From Artocarpus heterophyllus (taxonomy: Eukaryota > Streptophyta > Magnoliopsida > Rosales > Moraceae), in contig CM046345.1 of assembly GCA_025403435.1 (NCBI GenBank), positions 3,038,001 to 3,102,000 on the forward strand: 64,000 nucleotides of DNA, in the 5' to 3' direction. Under the pieces are notes generated by a model that was given only the letters and a program-made list of their open reading frames with translations, was not told where the DNA came from and made no database searches. How positions within the stretch are numbered: position 1 is the first letter of the stretch; each line of letters opens with the position of its first letter. A program made the translations under genes and the position numbers. Below are positions 33,185 to 46,190 of the stretch, in pieces.

Positions 33185-35217
33185 TGTTAGACATGTATGC
33201 CCTAAGGAGTAAAAATGTAATAAGTTTTTAGAGACATTTTTATCAATAAATAATTTATTTATTGTTTATATACTACATCTTGTCCTCTTTAAGTTCATAT
33301 TTGTTAAATGTATGTTAAGCAAACAAAAGTCTGAGACTGTCAGTCTAAACCTTTAAGAATTGGGCATATGATGGACAGATTATGGGGAAGACATGATTCT
33401 TAAGGTGACGCTCTAAATCATAAGATCCGCAATCGAGGGAATAAAGTTGGGCGCTTTATTTATGTAAAGATTGTTATGTTGTCTATATCCCTATCGGAAG
33501 CTGGTTTGTCTTGACCATCGGAGGTGGACTCCATGAATAAAAACATTGACACGTTGTCATAGGTGATGATGTGTTGGATCAGGACATAAAGTAAATTGAT
33601 TTGGATAAATAATTTTGTCTCGGCAAATCGATTCACTTTCGACAATCATTTGTATTGTATCTTAATCTTGAGATGAATAGTGGGCCCATTGTCTTGACTT
33701 GTGTCTTTTGATGTACCAAAGGGTGACACCCACATCTTAATAGTGGTATGCATGCTGTACATTAGAGGTATGACTCTTGATAGCGTAGTCCTGTTATTCA
33801 TAGATATGAAATCCATAGCTCCTTTTCAGGGGTAGTGATATCCTCTTATATGCGTTATCTTGTAATTAGAAACTGAAGCGTTCAACCATTTGGATACATA
33901 GGTGTAGCCAAATGGTATAATGCCTTTGGATGGTAAGTTTTCTGATGATAAGATAATGGAACGTAAGATAAAAATAATCAGGAAGGTAAGACAAAACTTG
34001 TCCTTAAGCTGATTATGAATAATCCTATGGGGATACGATATACTATGATATGTCATAGAGACTTAGCTATATGGGATTCGTAATTCTATGTAGTTCGAGA
34101 TTGCAGCTCCAAGCTTTTAGTGGAGTAGCGTTGGAGTTGATAATTATGAAATGTATATATGGGATATTGGGTTTTGTAATTATCAGGAGCTTGAATTATA
34201 TAGGTCCATTTGGTCCCCTTTGCTAGCTCACAACATCCTATAACGATACGTTGTGCTTTTTCAATAATTGGTGACTTATGTCAAATTTATTAGATTGGTT
34301 GAAATTTAGAAGAATCAAGTAATCCATGCCTGTTTATTAGTTGAATTAATTTTGTGATAAAATTAATTCAAGATAAACTTATTAAATTATTGGGATCGGA
34401 TAATTCTTGTCTGTTTATCGATTGATTTAATTTTTGAATAAATTAAATTAATATAAACTTGTAGAATTATTAGGAATTCATTTATTTTCCTAGAGATTAT
34501 CTAGATAAAGTTGTTTTAATTAGATAACTTCTCCATTATGTTATTTGAATTAAAATTGAGACTTTATCCTATAGAATCTCGGGTGGAAAATAAAAAATTT
34601 GCTGAGATTTTTTTTCGACAGTTTGGCATGCCGATCATCAAGTTCGACCTACCGATAGGGCAAGTTCGGCCTACCGATTAGGCAGATCGGCTTTTCAATG
34701 TGTGAAAAAATAGATAACATGTTTTTACACGGATTTCATCAGATATTGATCTGAATTTGATTCTGATTCGAATTTTTGAGACCTAATCACATAAGGACTG
34801 ACCCTAGACCCAACCTCTATAAATAGGGAGTAAGTCACATAAGTTATTCTAATTAATTAAGAGATTAAGAGTGATACTCTACTGGTGAGAATCTAAAACT
34901 CCCTGAGAGCTCTTGTTCACAAATCACGAACACTAGCTTTAGGTTCTCTCAATTGGTTGGAAGGAGAGTCACCTGAAGGAAGAGCTATACGTGTGAGCCC
35001 ACACTCACTCCAATCGTGGATAGAGAATAGCAAAGAAGGCCAGTTGGTTGAGGCTTTTCTGGAACGTTACTTCTCTTCACTGATTGCGGGAGTTCTTCTG
35101 CATTCAAAGGTTAGTAAGATCTAGTTAATTTATGCACATAGTGTGTCAAACTTGCATTTTGGAAAATACTCTAATATAAAAATTTTTAAAATTTTGCTGC
35201 GTACTATTTTTCCAACA
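33185..35217 (+). mobile_element. Solo LTR E (2033 bp) inside reverse transcriptase of C
   Basis: TGTTAGACATG to TTTTTCCAACA, flanked by perfect GAAGG duplications (33180-33184 and 35218-35222). There is no primer site, internal region or second LTR. C's pol resumes directly afterwards at TAATTATGCTTTGGGTATCC. It is the product expected from recombination between the LTRs of a former full element. TATAAATA is at 34818-34825 and GC motifs at about 34620-34690. Confidence 0.95.
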
Positions 35218-36068
35218 GAAGGTAATTATGCTTTGGGTATCCAAATCTTTTGAGAAAGGAAGAACAAAATGATAGCTTTATCTAAGCTGCATACATAGAT
35301 AAAATTCTTGTGAAGCATGTAATGCAGAATTTAAACAAAAGTGGGCAACCATCAAGGTCTGGAATTACTCTTTCTAAAAAAGACTCTCCAAATTCTAATA
35401 AAGAAAAAGAATACATGAAGAAGGTGTCGTATGCTATGCTAGTGGGTAGTGTCATGTATGCGATGCCTTACACGCGACTAGATATTTATTATGCGGTCAG
35501 GATAACAAGTCGATTTCAGTTGGATCTAGGACTGAACCATTGGGCTGCGGTCAAGCATGTTTTCAAGTACCTAAGAAGGACTAGAGGTTATATGCTAGTG
35601 TATTTGAGTGAGGATCTAACACCTCTAAAATACACTAATTCAAATTTCCAATCCTGTTTGGATTCAAAAAGATCGGTTTCTAGTTTTATGTTTACTGTAG
35701 GTGGAGGCGCCATTGTGTGGAGAAGTGTCAAGCAAAATTGCACTTTGGATTCAATGATGGAGGCTGAGTATGTGCTAGTAATGCTTCGAAAGAAGCAGTG
35801 TGGCTCTACAAGTTCAGGGATCTTGAAGTAGTTCCTAGTATGGACAAGGTGGTTTCGTTGTATTGTGGATACTACAACAATAGCTAATGCAGAACTAAGA
35901 TTTCACAAGAAGAGTAAGCATATTCATCAAGAGTATCATGTGATAAAGGATAACATGGTGAATGGAAATGTGGAAATATACTTGATCGCCTCTGAGGACA
36001 TTATGGCCTATTGGCGCTATGGGGATACGTTACATATAACATTTACTCACTTAGTACAAGTGGGAGAT
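35218..36068 (+). pseudogene. pol remnant of copia C, part 3 (reverse transcriptase end and RNase H)
   Basis: Continues from the YALGIQIF-type segment through the thumb/connection (KHVMQNLNKSGQPSRSGITL, 35310 on; PYTRLDIYYAVRITSRFQ; HVFKYLRRTRGYMLVY) into RNase H (GGGAIVWRSVKQNCTLDS, MEAEYV). A small deletion there shifts the frame at 35775-35830, and the rest (RFHKKSKHIHQEYHVIKD) reads in another frame from 35865. The C-terminal stretch SEDNLADPFTKTL of sisters is partly deleted (about 35995-36005). It ends just before the polypurine tract and 3' LTR at 36069. Confidence 0.87.
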
Positions 36069-36580
36069 TGTTCGACATGGTGCCCTAAGGAGTAAAATGT
36101 TGTAATAAGTTTTTAAAGACATTTTATCGATAAAGAATTTATTTATTGTTCATATACCAAATGTTGTCTTCTTTATTTTCATTTCTGTTGAATGTATGAT
36201 AAGCAAACAAAAGTCTAAGACTAATAGTCTAAACCTTTAAGAATCATGCATATGATGTACAAATTATACGGAAGACATGAATTTTAAAGGTGATGGTCTA
36301 AATGATAAGATCCGCAATCGAGGGAATAAAGTTGGATGCTTTATTCATGCTAAGATTGTTATGTTGTCTACATCCCAAATGAGAAATGGCTTGTCTTGGT
36401 AATCAGAGTGGGACTCCACGAGTAGAAACATTGGTGCATTGTCATAAGTGACGATGTATTGGATCAAGAAAAAAATTTGAATTGATTTGGTTAATAATTC
36501 TATTTATTTAAATCAATTCACCTTAGACAATCATATGTGTCGTGTCTTCATCCTGAAATGACTAATGGGCCGGTATTCTT

Positions 36581-38663
36581 TGTTGGAAAAACAAGCACGC
36601 ACTAGAATTTTAAAATTTTAAATTAGAGTATTTTCCAAAACACAAGTTTGACATGCTATATACATAAATTGACCAGATCTTACTAACCATTGAATGCCAA
36701 AGAGCTTCTACAATCTGTGAAGAGAAGAATGTTTCAAAAAAGCCTTAACGAACTGGTCTTCTTTGCTATTCTCTATCCACAATCGGAGTGTGTGTGGGCA
36801 AATGTCATTCAGCTTTTCCACCGGTGACTCTCTTTCCAACCAATTGAGAAGACCCAGAGCAAAGCTTTGTGATTGTGAACAAAAGCTCTTAGGGAATTTC
36901 AAAGTATCTAACACAAGAGTAATTACTTTTAACTTCTCAACTGATCTAAATAACTCTGAAAACTCACTCCCTATTTATAGAGGTCGTCCCCTAGGATCGT
37001 CATTATTAGATAAGGCCTTAAAAATTTGAATCTGGATTAACTTTTAATAAAATCACATCTAAAATGTGTGATCAAATTATTGTTAAATCGACAGGCTGAA
37101 CTAATGGATTGGCCTGCCAAACTTGCTTCATCGGCAGGCCAAACTAACGGATCGGCCTACTGCACCTGCTTCATCGATAGGCCGAACTAACTGATCGGCC
37201 TGTTCGGCCTGTCGAACTTACGATAATATGATCCTTGAGAATCTTTTATTTCCCACCCAACATTCTTTGGATAGAGCCTCAGTTTTAATTCAAATAACCC
37301 AACAAAGAAGTTATTTGATTAAAATAGTCACATATAGATAATCTCTAGGAAATTAAATATTCCCAATAATTCAACAAGTTTATCATGAATTAATTTACAA
37401 AATTAATTTAACTAATAAACTAACATTAATTATTTGATCCTATTGAATTTCAACCAATCTAATAATTTAACATAAGTCACCAATTTATTAGAAAAGCATG
37501 CATTATTGTTACAGGATTTATTATTAGCTAACAAAAGGGATCTGATGGACATACATAGTTCAAACTCTGATAATTATAAAATTCAACATCCTAGATACAT
37601 ATTTTATAATTATCAACTCCAACGCTACTCCACTAAAAGCTTAGAGTTGTATTCTCAAACTATATAAAATTACGAAGCTCCAAATAAGCTAAGTGTCTAT
37701 GACATATCATGATGTGTCGTATGAATTATTTTTATCTTACGTTCCATTATCTCATTATTGGAAAACTTACTATCCAAAGACAGTATGCCATTCGGTCACA
37801 CCTATACATCCAAATGGTTCAGCACTCCAGTCTTTCAACTATAAGATAACACATATAATAGGATATCATTGACTCCACCAATGGAGCTATGGATTCTATA
37901 TCTATGAATAACAAGTCTACGCTATCAAGAGTCATGTCTCCAACATACCGGTATGCGTACTATCATAAAATTAGGATGTCACCCTTTGGTACATCAAAAG
38001 ACATAAGTCAAGACAATGGGTCCATCAGTTATTTCAGGATTAAGATACAATACATATGATTGTCTAAAGTGAATTAATTTGCCCATACAAAATTATTAAT
38101 CCAAATCAATTCCACTTTATGTCCCGATCCAATACATCGTCACCTATGACAATGTACCAATGTTTTTATTCGTGGAGTCCAACTCCGATGGTCAAGACAA
38201 ACTATCTCCCTTTAGGGATATAGACAATATAACAATCTTAGCATGAATAAAGCGTCTAACTTTATGTCTCGATCCAATACATCGTCACCTATGACAATGT
38301 ACCTATATTTCTATTTGTGGAGTCCAACTCCAATGGTCAAGACAAACTATCTCCCGTTAGGGATATAGACAATAGAACAATCTTAGCATGAATAAAGCGC
38401 CTAACTTTATTCTCTCGATTGTAGATCTTATGATTTACACCGTCACCTTTAGAATCATATCTTCCACATAATCTGTCCGTCCTATGCCTGACTCTAAAGG
38501 CTTAGACTAACAGTCTCAGACTTTTGCTTGCTTATCATACATCCAACAAATATGAATGTAAAGAGGACAACATTTGGTATACGAATAATAAATAAATTCT
38601 TTATTGATAAAATATCTCCAGAAACATAATACATTTTACTCCTTAGGGCATATATGTCTAACA
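36581..38663 (-). mobile_element. Solo LTR F (2083 bp), inverted, in the 3' LTR of C
   Basis: On the plus strand it reads TGTTGGAAAA...GTCTAACA and is flanked by perfect TTCTT duplications (36576-36580 and 38664-38668). No internal sequence is present. Inverted TATAAATA is at 36972-36979, followed by GC motifs at about 37090-37215. It carries a 145-bp tandem duplication (38116-38405). Confidence 0.94.
38116..38405. repeat. 145-bp tandem duplication in LTR F
   Basis: Copies at 38116-38260 and 38261-38405, both starting TTTATGTC-CGATCCAATACA and ending before the next CTAACTTTAT. They differ at a few positions. The duplicated segment lies inside the LTR region that is also duplicated, with other endpoints, in LTR A. 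Confidence 0.9.
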
Positions 38664-40059
38664 TTCTTGACTTATGTCTTTTGATGTACCAAAGAGTGCA
38701 TCTTGATTTAATTATGGTATGCATACCAGTACGTTGGAGACATGACTCTTGATTCATGTAGACTAGTTATTCATAGATATGAAATCCATCTCTTTTTATA
38801 GAGTTCATGATATTCTCTTATATGCATTATCTTGTAACTAGAAAACTGAAGCACTCAACCATTTGGATACATAGGTGTAACCGAATAGCATACTATCTAT
38901 AAATAGTAAGTATTCTAATGGTGTGACAATGGAACGTAAAATAAAAATAATTGGGAAGGTGAAACGGAATTTATCTTTAAGCTGATTATAAATATCCTAC
39001 GGGGATATGACACATTATGATATGTCATGGATGGTTAGCTTATTGGAGCTTTATAATTTTACATAGTTCGAAAGTGTAGGTTTAAGCTTTTAGTGGAGTA
39101 ACGTTGGAGTTAATAATTATAAAATATGTATCTGAGATATTGTATTTTATAATTATAGAAGCTTGACCTATATATCTCCATCAGGTCCCTTTTACTAGCT
39201 CATAATAATCTTATAATGATGCGACGTGTTTTTCCTATATATTAGTGATTTATGTTAAATTATTAGATTGGCTAAAATTCAATAGTATTGGATTTAATAA
39301 TTCAAGTTAGTTTGTCAATTGAATTAATTTTTTGAGTTAATTCAAGATAAACATGTTGAATTATTTGGATAATGTTTTAGTTACGATGGGATTGTCTATA
39401 TATGATTATTTTAATCAGATAACTTTTCTATTAAGTTATTTGAATTAAAACTGAGGCTCTATTTAAGATTCATAGGTGAAAATAAGATATGTTAAGGATT
39501 CCAGATTATGGCATGGTCAGCAGGCCAGTGGGAAATTTCGACAAGCTGATGAAGTAAGTTCGACAGAACGATTTCCCAGATCGGCTTTGACGCGTTTTTC
39601 ATCAAAAGTTAATCTAGACTCGAATTTTGAGGCCTAATCTGATAAGATTTAACCCCAAATTCGATCATTATAAATAGGAGTGAGTTTTCTTAGTTATTCA
39701 TATGGTTTAGGAAGCACAAAGTGAGTATTCTAGTGCAAGAAACTCTGAAATTCCCTTCAAGACATTATTCAACATCAAGAACCTTAGCTCTAGGTCTTCT
39801 CAAGTGGTTAGAAAGAGTCACTGAAAGAAAAACTGTACGGCACTTACACTAAGATTGTGGATAGAGATAGCAAAAAAGACCAGTTGGTTGAGAGTGTTTT
39901 AGAATGTTCATCTCTATATAGATTCTTGCTACTTTTCAGTTTACAAAAAAAGTTAGTAAGATCTGTCATTAATTTATGTATTTAGTATGTCAAACTTGTG
40001 TTTTAGAAAATATTCTGACTTAAATTTTTAAAAATTTTATGACATACTGCTTTTCAATA

Positions 40060-40667
40060 AAGTCTCGTAATATGGTATTTTATTAATAGTGTAGCTTTGG
40101 TCTATAATGCAGTGACACCAAAGTTAATAATAATACGGAGGATGACGCAGCAAGAAGGTTCCAAAGACCAAATCCATGATCGAAAGGATAAAGAAACAGA
40201 CGCACCTCCACAGTCCTTTCAAACGGAATACAATATTCTGGTCTGCCCTTGTTTACAATCAGCCCCATTAAAGGTTGAAACCAAGCGACAAATGGCGAAA
40301 GAACTACAAAGAAACGACACCTAAACCAAACAACTTCTCACGAAAACGACACATTAAAACACAAGTATTGACTAGAAGCTCACAGGTCAACGACGTGTAG
40401 CATACAACCCAAAGGACAAAACAAATTTTCCAAACATAACCGAGATACGGAAAGCGATCACTAAACTTGGTAGTGAAAACCAATAATGCCTTGGCCGTCC
40501 CGCATCAATGGATAATTAATCAGACATTAATTAATCTATTATTAATAAAGCGTGATAAATACATATCTATTAGGTTTCAATGATAGCTCACTAATCAATG
40601 ACAAGTTGTGGAGACGTGGTTTACCACAAGTAGTACAAAGAGGATACACTGAACAGGTTGCAAGACC
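40060..40667. other. Unassigned stretch after element C
   Basis: Mixed-composition DNA with no recognised transposon motif. A 75-codon open frame (40097-40324) has no recognisable domain and is probably chance. Confidence 0.4.
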
Positions 40668-41305
40668 TGTTAGTGTACATGCCTACAGCCCAACGGTATT
40701 GTTGGCACCGCCATCATAATTAATTGTTTAATTAATTTCAGAAAAAATATTTATTTAAATAAATTATTGTGATTTTGAATAAATATTTTTTGTTTATAAA
40801 TATTTATTCAAATAATTCCATTTAATTTTATTTGTATTTGAATAAAGAATAATTATTTATAATTATTTAAATTAGAAAATTTTGAATAATAGAATTTTAA
40901 TTTAAATGGAATTATTTAGTTTGATTTATCTGGATCACATAGATAATTGCGGACCCCTACATTGTGATTGGCTGGGATTTTGAATCTCCCTCTATTTAAG
41001 ATGGCATGTAACACTAGGTGGATTCCCAGTGAATGTGGTGTGTACAATAGTAGGACGAGAGAAAATTCTCTTATAATTCTAATACACTTTTGACTCCTCT
41101 AACCTATTCTATAAATAGAGGCCTTGGATCCTCATTTATTCTCAAACTGCTATGGTGCATATTTCAAAGAGTAGAGCTTAGATTACTTCCTTTAGTAATC
41201 CTAGTTCCTTAGATAGTGGTTGGAAGGAGAAGAACGATAATAGAAATTTAATGAATTGTGCCCACGCATAACAACTTGAAAGAAGAGTCATAGCATTGAA
41301 AATCT
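40668..41305 (+). repeat. LTR-like fragment of another copia family
   Basis: Begins TGTTAGTGTACATGCCTAC, has a TATA-like CTATAAATAG at 41109-41118, and then GTTGGAAGGAGAAGAACG, similar in place and wording to the R region of the 2-kb family (GGTTGGAAGGAGAGTCAC). No primer site or internal region follows; the repeat at 41316 starts instead. It is probably a truncated LTR. Confidence 0.5.
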
Positions 41306-41315
41306 AAAGGTAGAG

Positions 41316-41640
41316 ATTTCTTTTGATCAGTTAGAAATGTTGTTTTTGGCCTTCAACTAGTGCGTTTGTTTATAATTCTGTTTATAATTTATAGCACTCT
41401 AAGTTAGATTATGAATAATTATATAAAATTTTTAAAATTCTAACGTGTCATCAATAATTTTTTTCAACACAAATCGCTCAAAATTATTTATTAAAAAACC
41501 ACAAGCTACATAAAAATAAAAGAAAACGACCAATTCAATTCGATTTAGATTAGATTGGATAGTTTGGACTATTTGATAGATTTTGTGAACATTCCTAATT
41601 ATTTTGAAGACATCTCTCCCTGTATGGGGAAAAAGGTTCA
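41316..41640. repeat. Dispersed repeat, copy 2 (pair with 17561-17880)
   Basis: Colinear with 17561-17880 over about 300 bp with scattered substitutions and short indels. It is followed by the 3' flank of the F-box gene. Its identity is unknown. Confidence 0.75.
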
Positions 41641-42167
41641 AAACGAACCAGGCAAAAATAGAACAAGCTTATTAGTCAAGCGACATGCGGTTAATGAACT
41701 AAAAAAAAAAAAGTTTGAGAAAATGCAATAAAAAGCTGAATATATGAAAACTGAATTCCAATAAAAAGAAACGAAACATAACCTCAATGGTGTGAAACTA
41801 CAGAAAAATTTTATGAAACTATCTCCATTTTGAGGTCATATCTTTCTTTCACGATGTTGATCACAATTCATGAGTATCGTAAGAAAGATTTCCAATGCAG
41901 GCAAAAATAAAAAATAAAATAAAATAAAACCCAATCTAGGCTGTGGACTGCAGATAAAATGTTCAATCAGAAAATTTCATATCATTGTAATTAATACAGT
42001 TTGTACATCCTACATATTTCTCCACCTTGTAATAGTGAGAATGGGAATGTCTCATTCTCTTAGAATAGGTTACCTATTACTACAAACTTTTCATTGGCTG
42101 CTAATGACCAAAAACTGGTGGCTGCTTTTTTCCACTGCAATCATGTGCGGAACTTCGCCAGCCTTTA
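41641..42167. other. 3' flank and likely 3' UTR of the F-box gene
   Basis: AT-rich DNA with no repeat or gene recognised. On the minus strand it directly follows the F-box stop codon. The 3' UTR is expected within about 42000-42167, but its end could not be set from sequence alone. Confidence 0.4.
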
Positions 42168-44508
42168 CTATTCCAAGACTTGATTAGGCCAAAAGCGCCT
42201 CCACCTTGCAATCTCCTCCTCGTTGTAAAGCTTTCTAATTCCGCCGTAGAATCCGTCTGCTTCATTCCCTTCCTCGCGGTGGTCCTTCCTATTTATCATT
42301 GTCCTTCTCCATCGTGAGCCGGGAGTATAATGGTTGAACTCCAGTACTACTGTATCTGTTAGTAGCAAGACCAATTTGTGAGATGCTCAACTAATGTAAT
42401 AATGACAGGGGAAAACACAGCATGAGTAACAAACATACATGGAAGAATAGGAATGTTCAGAGATAAAATTAAATGGAACAATTTTTAAAAAGGAAGGGTG
42501 GAGAAAACTTATGGCACCAAAACAAAACATGTATAAGAGTTGAACGGAAATCCATCACACATTCACTGATGCACATGCGCAAAAGAAAAAAAAATAAAAA
42601 TAAAAAAAATCATATCTTAATTCTACAGGGTAAGAGTTGAGAGAAAGGAAAAATCCAACAAAGCAAGTTATTTCAGACCAGATGGAATCTATAATTTTTG
42701 TCAGGCCATAGCATTCTGTAAACCAAAACATAGAATAGGATATCCACATAGAGAAGCTACATCATGTTCTCTGGCTATTTTTCCAGTTTAATGATCATTA
42801 TTAATATATTTTTTTCTTTTCAAATGTCCAAACTTGTCTTGGCAATGCCCTTCATGAAGTCTTGAAAATTCAGAAAGGGGGCCTAAGTCCTAATCTTGAC
42901 AAATTAAAATTTATATTATGATGTCCTTGTATTGATGTTTGGATTTTAGTCCTAGTCTTGACAACTGAGAAGAGAAAGAAGTATAGAGAGCTACAAAAAT
43001 CCAGAAATGGTTATCTTACTGCTGCAATGACAACGGCAGTGATTCTCATTTCCATCACATGCCTCCAAGTGACCAACAAGACCATACCACCAACCTACAA
43101 CACGATTTACATAACAATAAGTCCCAATGGCATTTAAATCAGAGATTGAAATAGAAAGTTGCTGGTTTCAGAAACCAAACCATAAGGGAATTCTTTGTTC
43201 CTTCTCCACTGGATCTCGATATGGTCCCCAGGTTTCAAGTCGTGTAAGCAATCAGATGCGTGAAGCGTGAATGGAGGAGTGTTGGTTGGCGCCGCTCTTA
43301 GCCTATCCCACACTATATTTTCCTCTGTTGTCCTCCGTCCACAAGAGGAATACCTGTGATACCGAATATAATCCGATTTAAAAGACAAGGTCTTTCTCAA
43401 CAGGTGAACCTTATCAATGAAACATCTAAACTCCATTATGAGAAATAATGAAAACAACTAAAAAGTAGGCAATAAGATCTGTAGAGACTACAAGCTAAAG
43501 AACTAAAAAGTAATTCTACAATATAGTTCTCTGCTTAGACCACACAAAACAAGCATGGATCAGTGAAAGCTCATGAGATGTGAAGACTGAAGGATGCCTA
43601 TTTGCCTGTACCTTGCCTGAAAGGTGTCAGTTCGCGAATCATAGCTAAGCTGAGCATCATAACATGACAGCATAAATCCTATGTGACCATTCTGCATCAA
43701 AAACAATATAAGCTGCCACTGACTCATTCACCAACAGAAGAAACAAATTACAAAAAATAAAATAAAATGCACATTTGAAAATGTAAAGTGGGCACAAGAA
43801 ATCTTAGCAGAATTTTACATATTTAAAATTTGGAAAATTTACCTCCCGGTTGTAGACTTGAGCTGGGAACCAGAACTTGCCACACTCAAGAGAAAGATAC
43901 CAAGCCATGACTGAATCAACTGGCAAATTAGTCCCCACCTTTCTACTCTTTTCTATTTTTGGCCTAATCCATGAGAAAGGGCGTGCATTGAGAAAAGACT
44001 CAAACAAGCCCTTTTTCTTATTCTGATCAGCGAGATTCGGTCCATTCCTAGAGGCCACATGACATTGCCATTCTCGGTAAGCTCTATCACTAATCACTTT
44101 ACCCCATTTCTGCTTCAAATGCCTCTCCCACAAATGATCACTAGTACACCTTTCCCTCAAAGAGGAACAAACTCCGGCCATGCTGCACAAACCCGCCGGG
44201 GAAAGCCGCTCGAAAATGCATTCCAGGGTCAATTCAGGCAAATCTAAAAGGGAAATCATCCTCTCTTTCTCCTCAACATTGTCCACTAGTCTTGAACAAA
44301 AGGTCATCTTTTTCAATGAAAGGTTCATCATCATAATAGTCCTATTCTTGACAAAGCCGAACCAGGACGAGAAAAGAAATCTGGTGGACTCCCCACAGAG
44401 CCAGATAGACAACAGTTTTAGAACACCCCCACATAACTGGAGTGCCTTGAGAGTGAAGGCCTCAGAGAGGAGGATCAAGGGGACACAAGATATGAAAAAG
44501 TAAAGCAT
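42168..44508 (-). CDS. F-box family protein (At2g26850/At2g32560-like), five exons
   Basis: Likely the substrate-receptor subunit of an SCF ubiquitin ligase. Exons (minus strand): 44508-43843, 43691-43612, 43353-43181, 43094-43020, 42355-42168. All introns (151, 258, 86 and 664 bp) have GT-AG ends, and the phases join to 1182 nt, 393 residues plus stop. The start at 44508 gives a hydrophobic N-terminus ([14 protein letters not shown]), a probable membrane anchor or signal. The F-box is at residues about 86-131 ([38 protein letters not shown]). Conserved downstream blocks are [60 protein letters not shown] and [20 protein letters not shown]. Length and block order agree with the Arabidopsis F-box proteins as remembered. 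No defect is seen. Substrate and pathway are unknown. Confidence 0.93.
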
Positions 44509-44638
44509 AGGCGATAATGGGATTTCAAGTTTTGTGCTTGACATCAAAAGGAAAACAAGGACATAAGAAAGGAGAGCTATGTGTAGATGAAGCAACTGAT
44601 TGCGCCCATATATTATATATCTTGAGAAAAAGATGCTA

Positions 44639-44656
44639 CATGTGTGTGTGCATATA

Positions 44657-44690
<34 letters not shown>

Positions 44691-44695
44691 CATGT
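44639..44695. repeat. Microsatellite cluster upstream of the F-box gene
   Basis: (TG)n, then (TA)n, then (TATG)n in about 57 bp, 130-190 bp upstream of the chosen start codon, so in the 5' UTR or promoter of the F-box gene. It is likely length-polymorphic. Confidence 0.9.
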
Positions 44696-46190
44696 AAGAC
44701 CCTGCAGAGCAAATTCTTCTTTTATTGATAGAGGAGAAAAAGATCCACCAGTTGAGGGTAAGAGTGTCCTAGTTTGGCAAAGTGGACAGGCCAACGAAGT
44801 GGACCTACCTTTGTTTTCTTTTGTTTTTTGTTTTTTGTTTTTTTACTTTTTACAGTTTTTAAAACGCAGGAAAATCTGTAAACACAACCGACAATTTGTT
44901 GGTTGCTAGGTAGTTAATATGCCGCACAAAAAAAAAAAAAGTGGGAGGTGCCTCTAAAAATGCTAATGGCATCCACATACAGAGAATTCCCACAAACTAA
45001 GAGAACCAAAGAACAAGGACAAGTTAAAGATTGAAAAGATGTGAGGGGGAAAGAAGGAATAAATTCCGAGTAACAATTTTATGATATGGATTTAGAAGGT
45101 GAGGAACACCATTAAAAGAAAAAATAATTGAGTTTGAGACAACCACTCGCCAAAATCTGTGAATTTGTGAAAGAAGGAACCCACAATCTTTGGAAAGCGA
45201 GAAAAAAAAAAAAACAGATAGAAGTAGTTGGCGATGTACCATGAATTATATACTAATAGTATTTGATAAACTAGATAATTCTTACATATTATATATATAT
45301 AGTTAGTATATTAGAAGAACATATTGATAATGTACGCAACACTTGAAAATGGACAAACCTGAAAGTGGGTCCTTCCCAGTTAGTCCAAAATTTCACCAGA
45401 ACTCTGAACTTTCCCCCCCTCTCGCACTCTAAAAACTTAAAAGAAAGAGAAAAGACAAGTTTTTAAAAGAAAATTGAATGATGGGTTTTCTTGGACATAG
45501 AAATACAAATAAATAAATAATTGCAACAAAACATAGAGCAATGAAACAAGGTGGACTTTATGGTGGGCGACAATAATAATGTGGTTTAATCACAGAGCCA
45601 TAATAAAAGCCGACCTGATCCTTTTCCTAACTTCCACCAAACTCCAACACCTTCCTTCCTTCCCTACATAAAAATTCAGCACAACCATAAAAATTGTTAA
45701 GAAAGAGAGGAAAAAAAAAAAAAAAAAAGATGGCCCACAATTTTAAAGACGTGGATTGTGACGGTTTACATGGATTATTAATGTTGAGTGTTGTCGACGT
45801 GAATATCTTTATGTGGTGAATGTTGGGTGTGTCGTTCACAAGAAAAAGACAAAGGCACCAGCGTTGTCTTTGCTATGTAATTATGACACCTCCAATGTCC
45901 ATTCACGTTGTTTTCCTCTCCATCACGCTACGCAGCTAAGAATTCGTCTACAGTTGTACATTCAAAATAAAAATAAAAAAAAATAAAAAAAAGGAAAAAA
46001 GAAAGAAAGAAAAAGAATTTGTCGGTTGGTTAATTTCTGGTTGTTGCTACTTTCACAACTGTGCTTCATTTTTGTTCGCAGGATTTTGCTGTGGAGTATG
46101 AAATTAAATACCATCCATGTAAGATACAATTTTATAGCAAGAAAAAAAAATTAAGCAAATGATTCATTTATGGCTACTTTTTAAATAAAT
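44696..46190. other. Upstream intergenic region of the F-box gene
   Basis: Presumed promoter side. There are several homopolymer runs (poly-A near 44929, 45206 and 45710; poly-T near 44820) and a short AT repeat near 45290. No other gene or transposon was recognised. Confidence 0.4.

Larger units (their letters stand above)
17881..40059 (+). mobile_element. Ty1/copia element C, host of three nested insertions
   Basis: An old plus-strand family member. It has a 5' LTR lacking about its first 850 bp (17881-18978), a primer site, a leader, gag (20519 on), pol in three pieces (to 22393, 32030-33184, 35218-36068) and a 3' LTR (36069-40059, itself interrupted). Removing D, E and F with one copy of each 5-bp target duplication leaves about 8.4 kb. 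Adding the missing LTR part gives a size close to the intact 9.6-kb copy D. The internal region without insertions is about 5.4 kb, against 5.6 kb in D. These lengths support C being a single element. Confidence 0.9.
36069..40059 (+). repeat. 3' LTR of copia C, split by inverted solo LTR F
   Basis: It begins TGTTCGACATGGTGCCC after a family-type polypurine tract and ends near TTTTCAATA at 40059, a decayed CCAACA end. F occupies 36581-38663. Without F and one duplication copy it is 1903 bp. TATAAATA is at 39669-39676. Sequence after about 40060 no longer matches family LTRs. Confidence 0.85.

Noticed and set aside
40097..40324. 75-codon frame between element C and the next LTR
   Set aside because: Hydrophilic with no recognised motif, and an overlapping frame exists on the other strand. 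Likely chance.
44517..44909. 130-codon plus-strand frame opposite the F-box 5' region
   Set aside because: It includes the translated TATG microsatellite and is antisense to the F-box first exon region. No domain.
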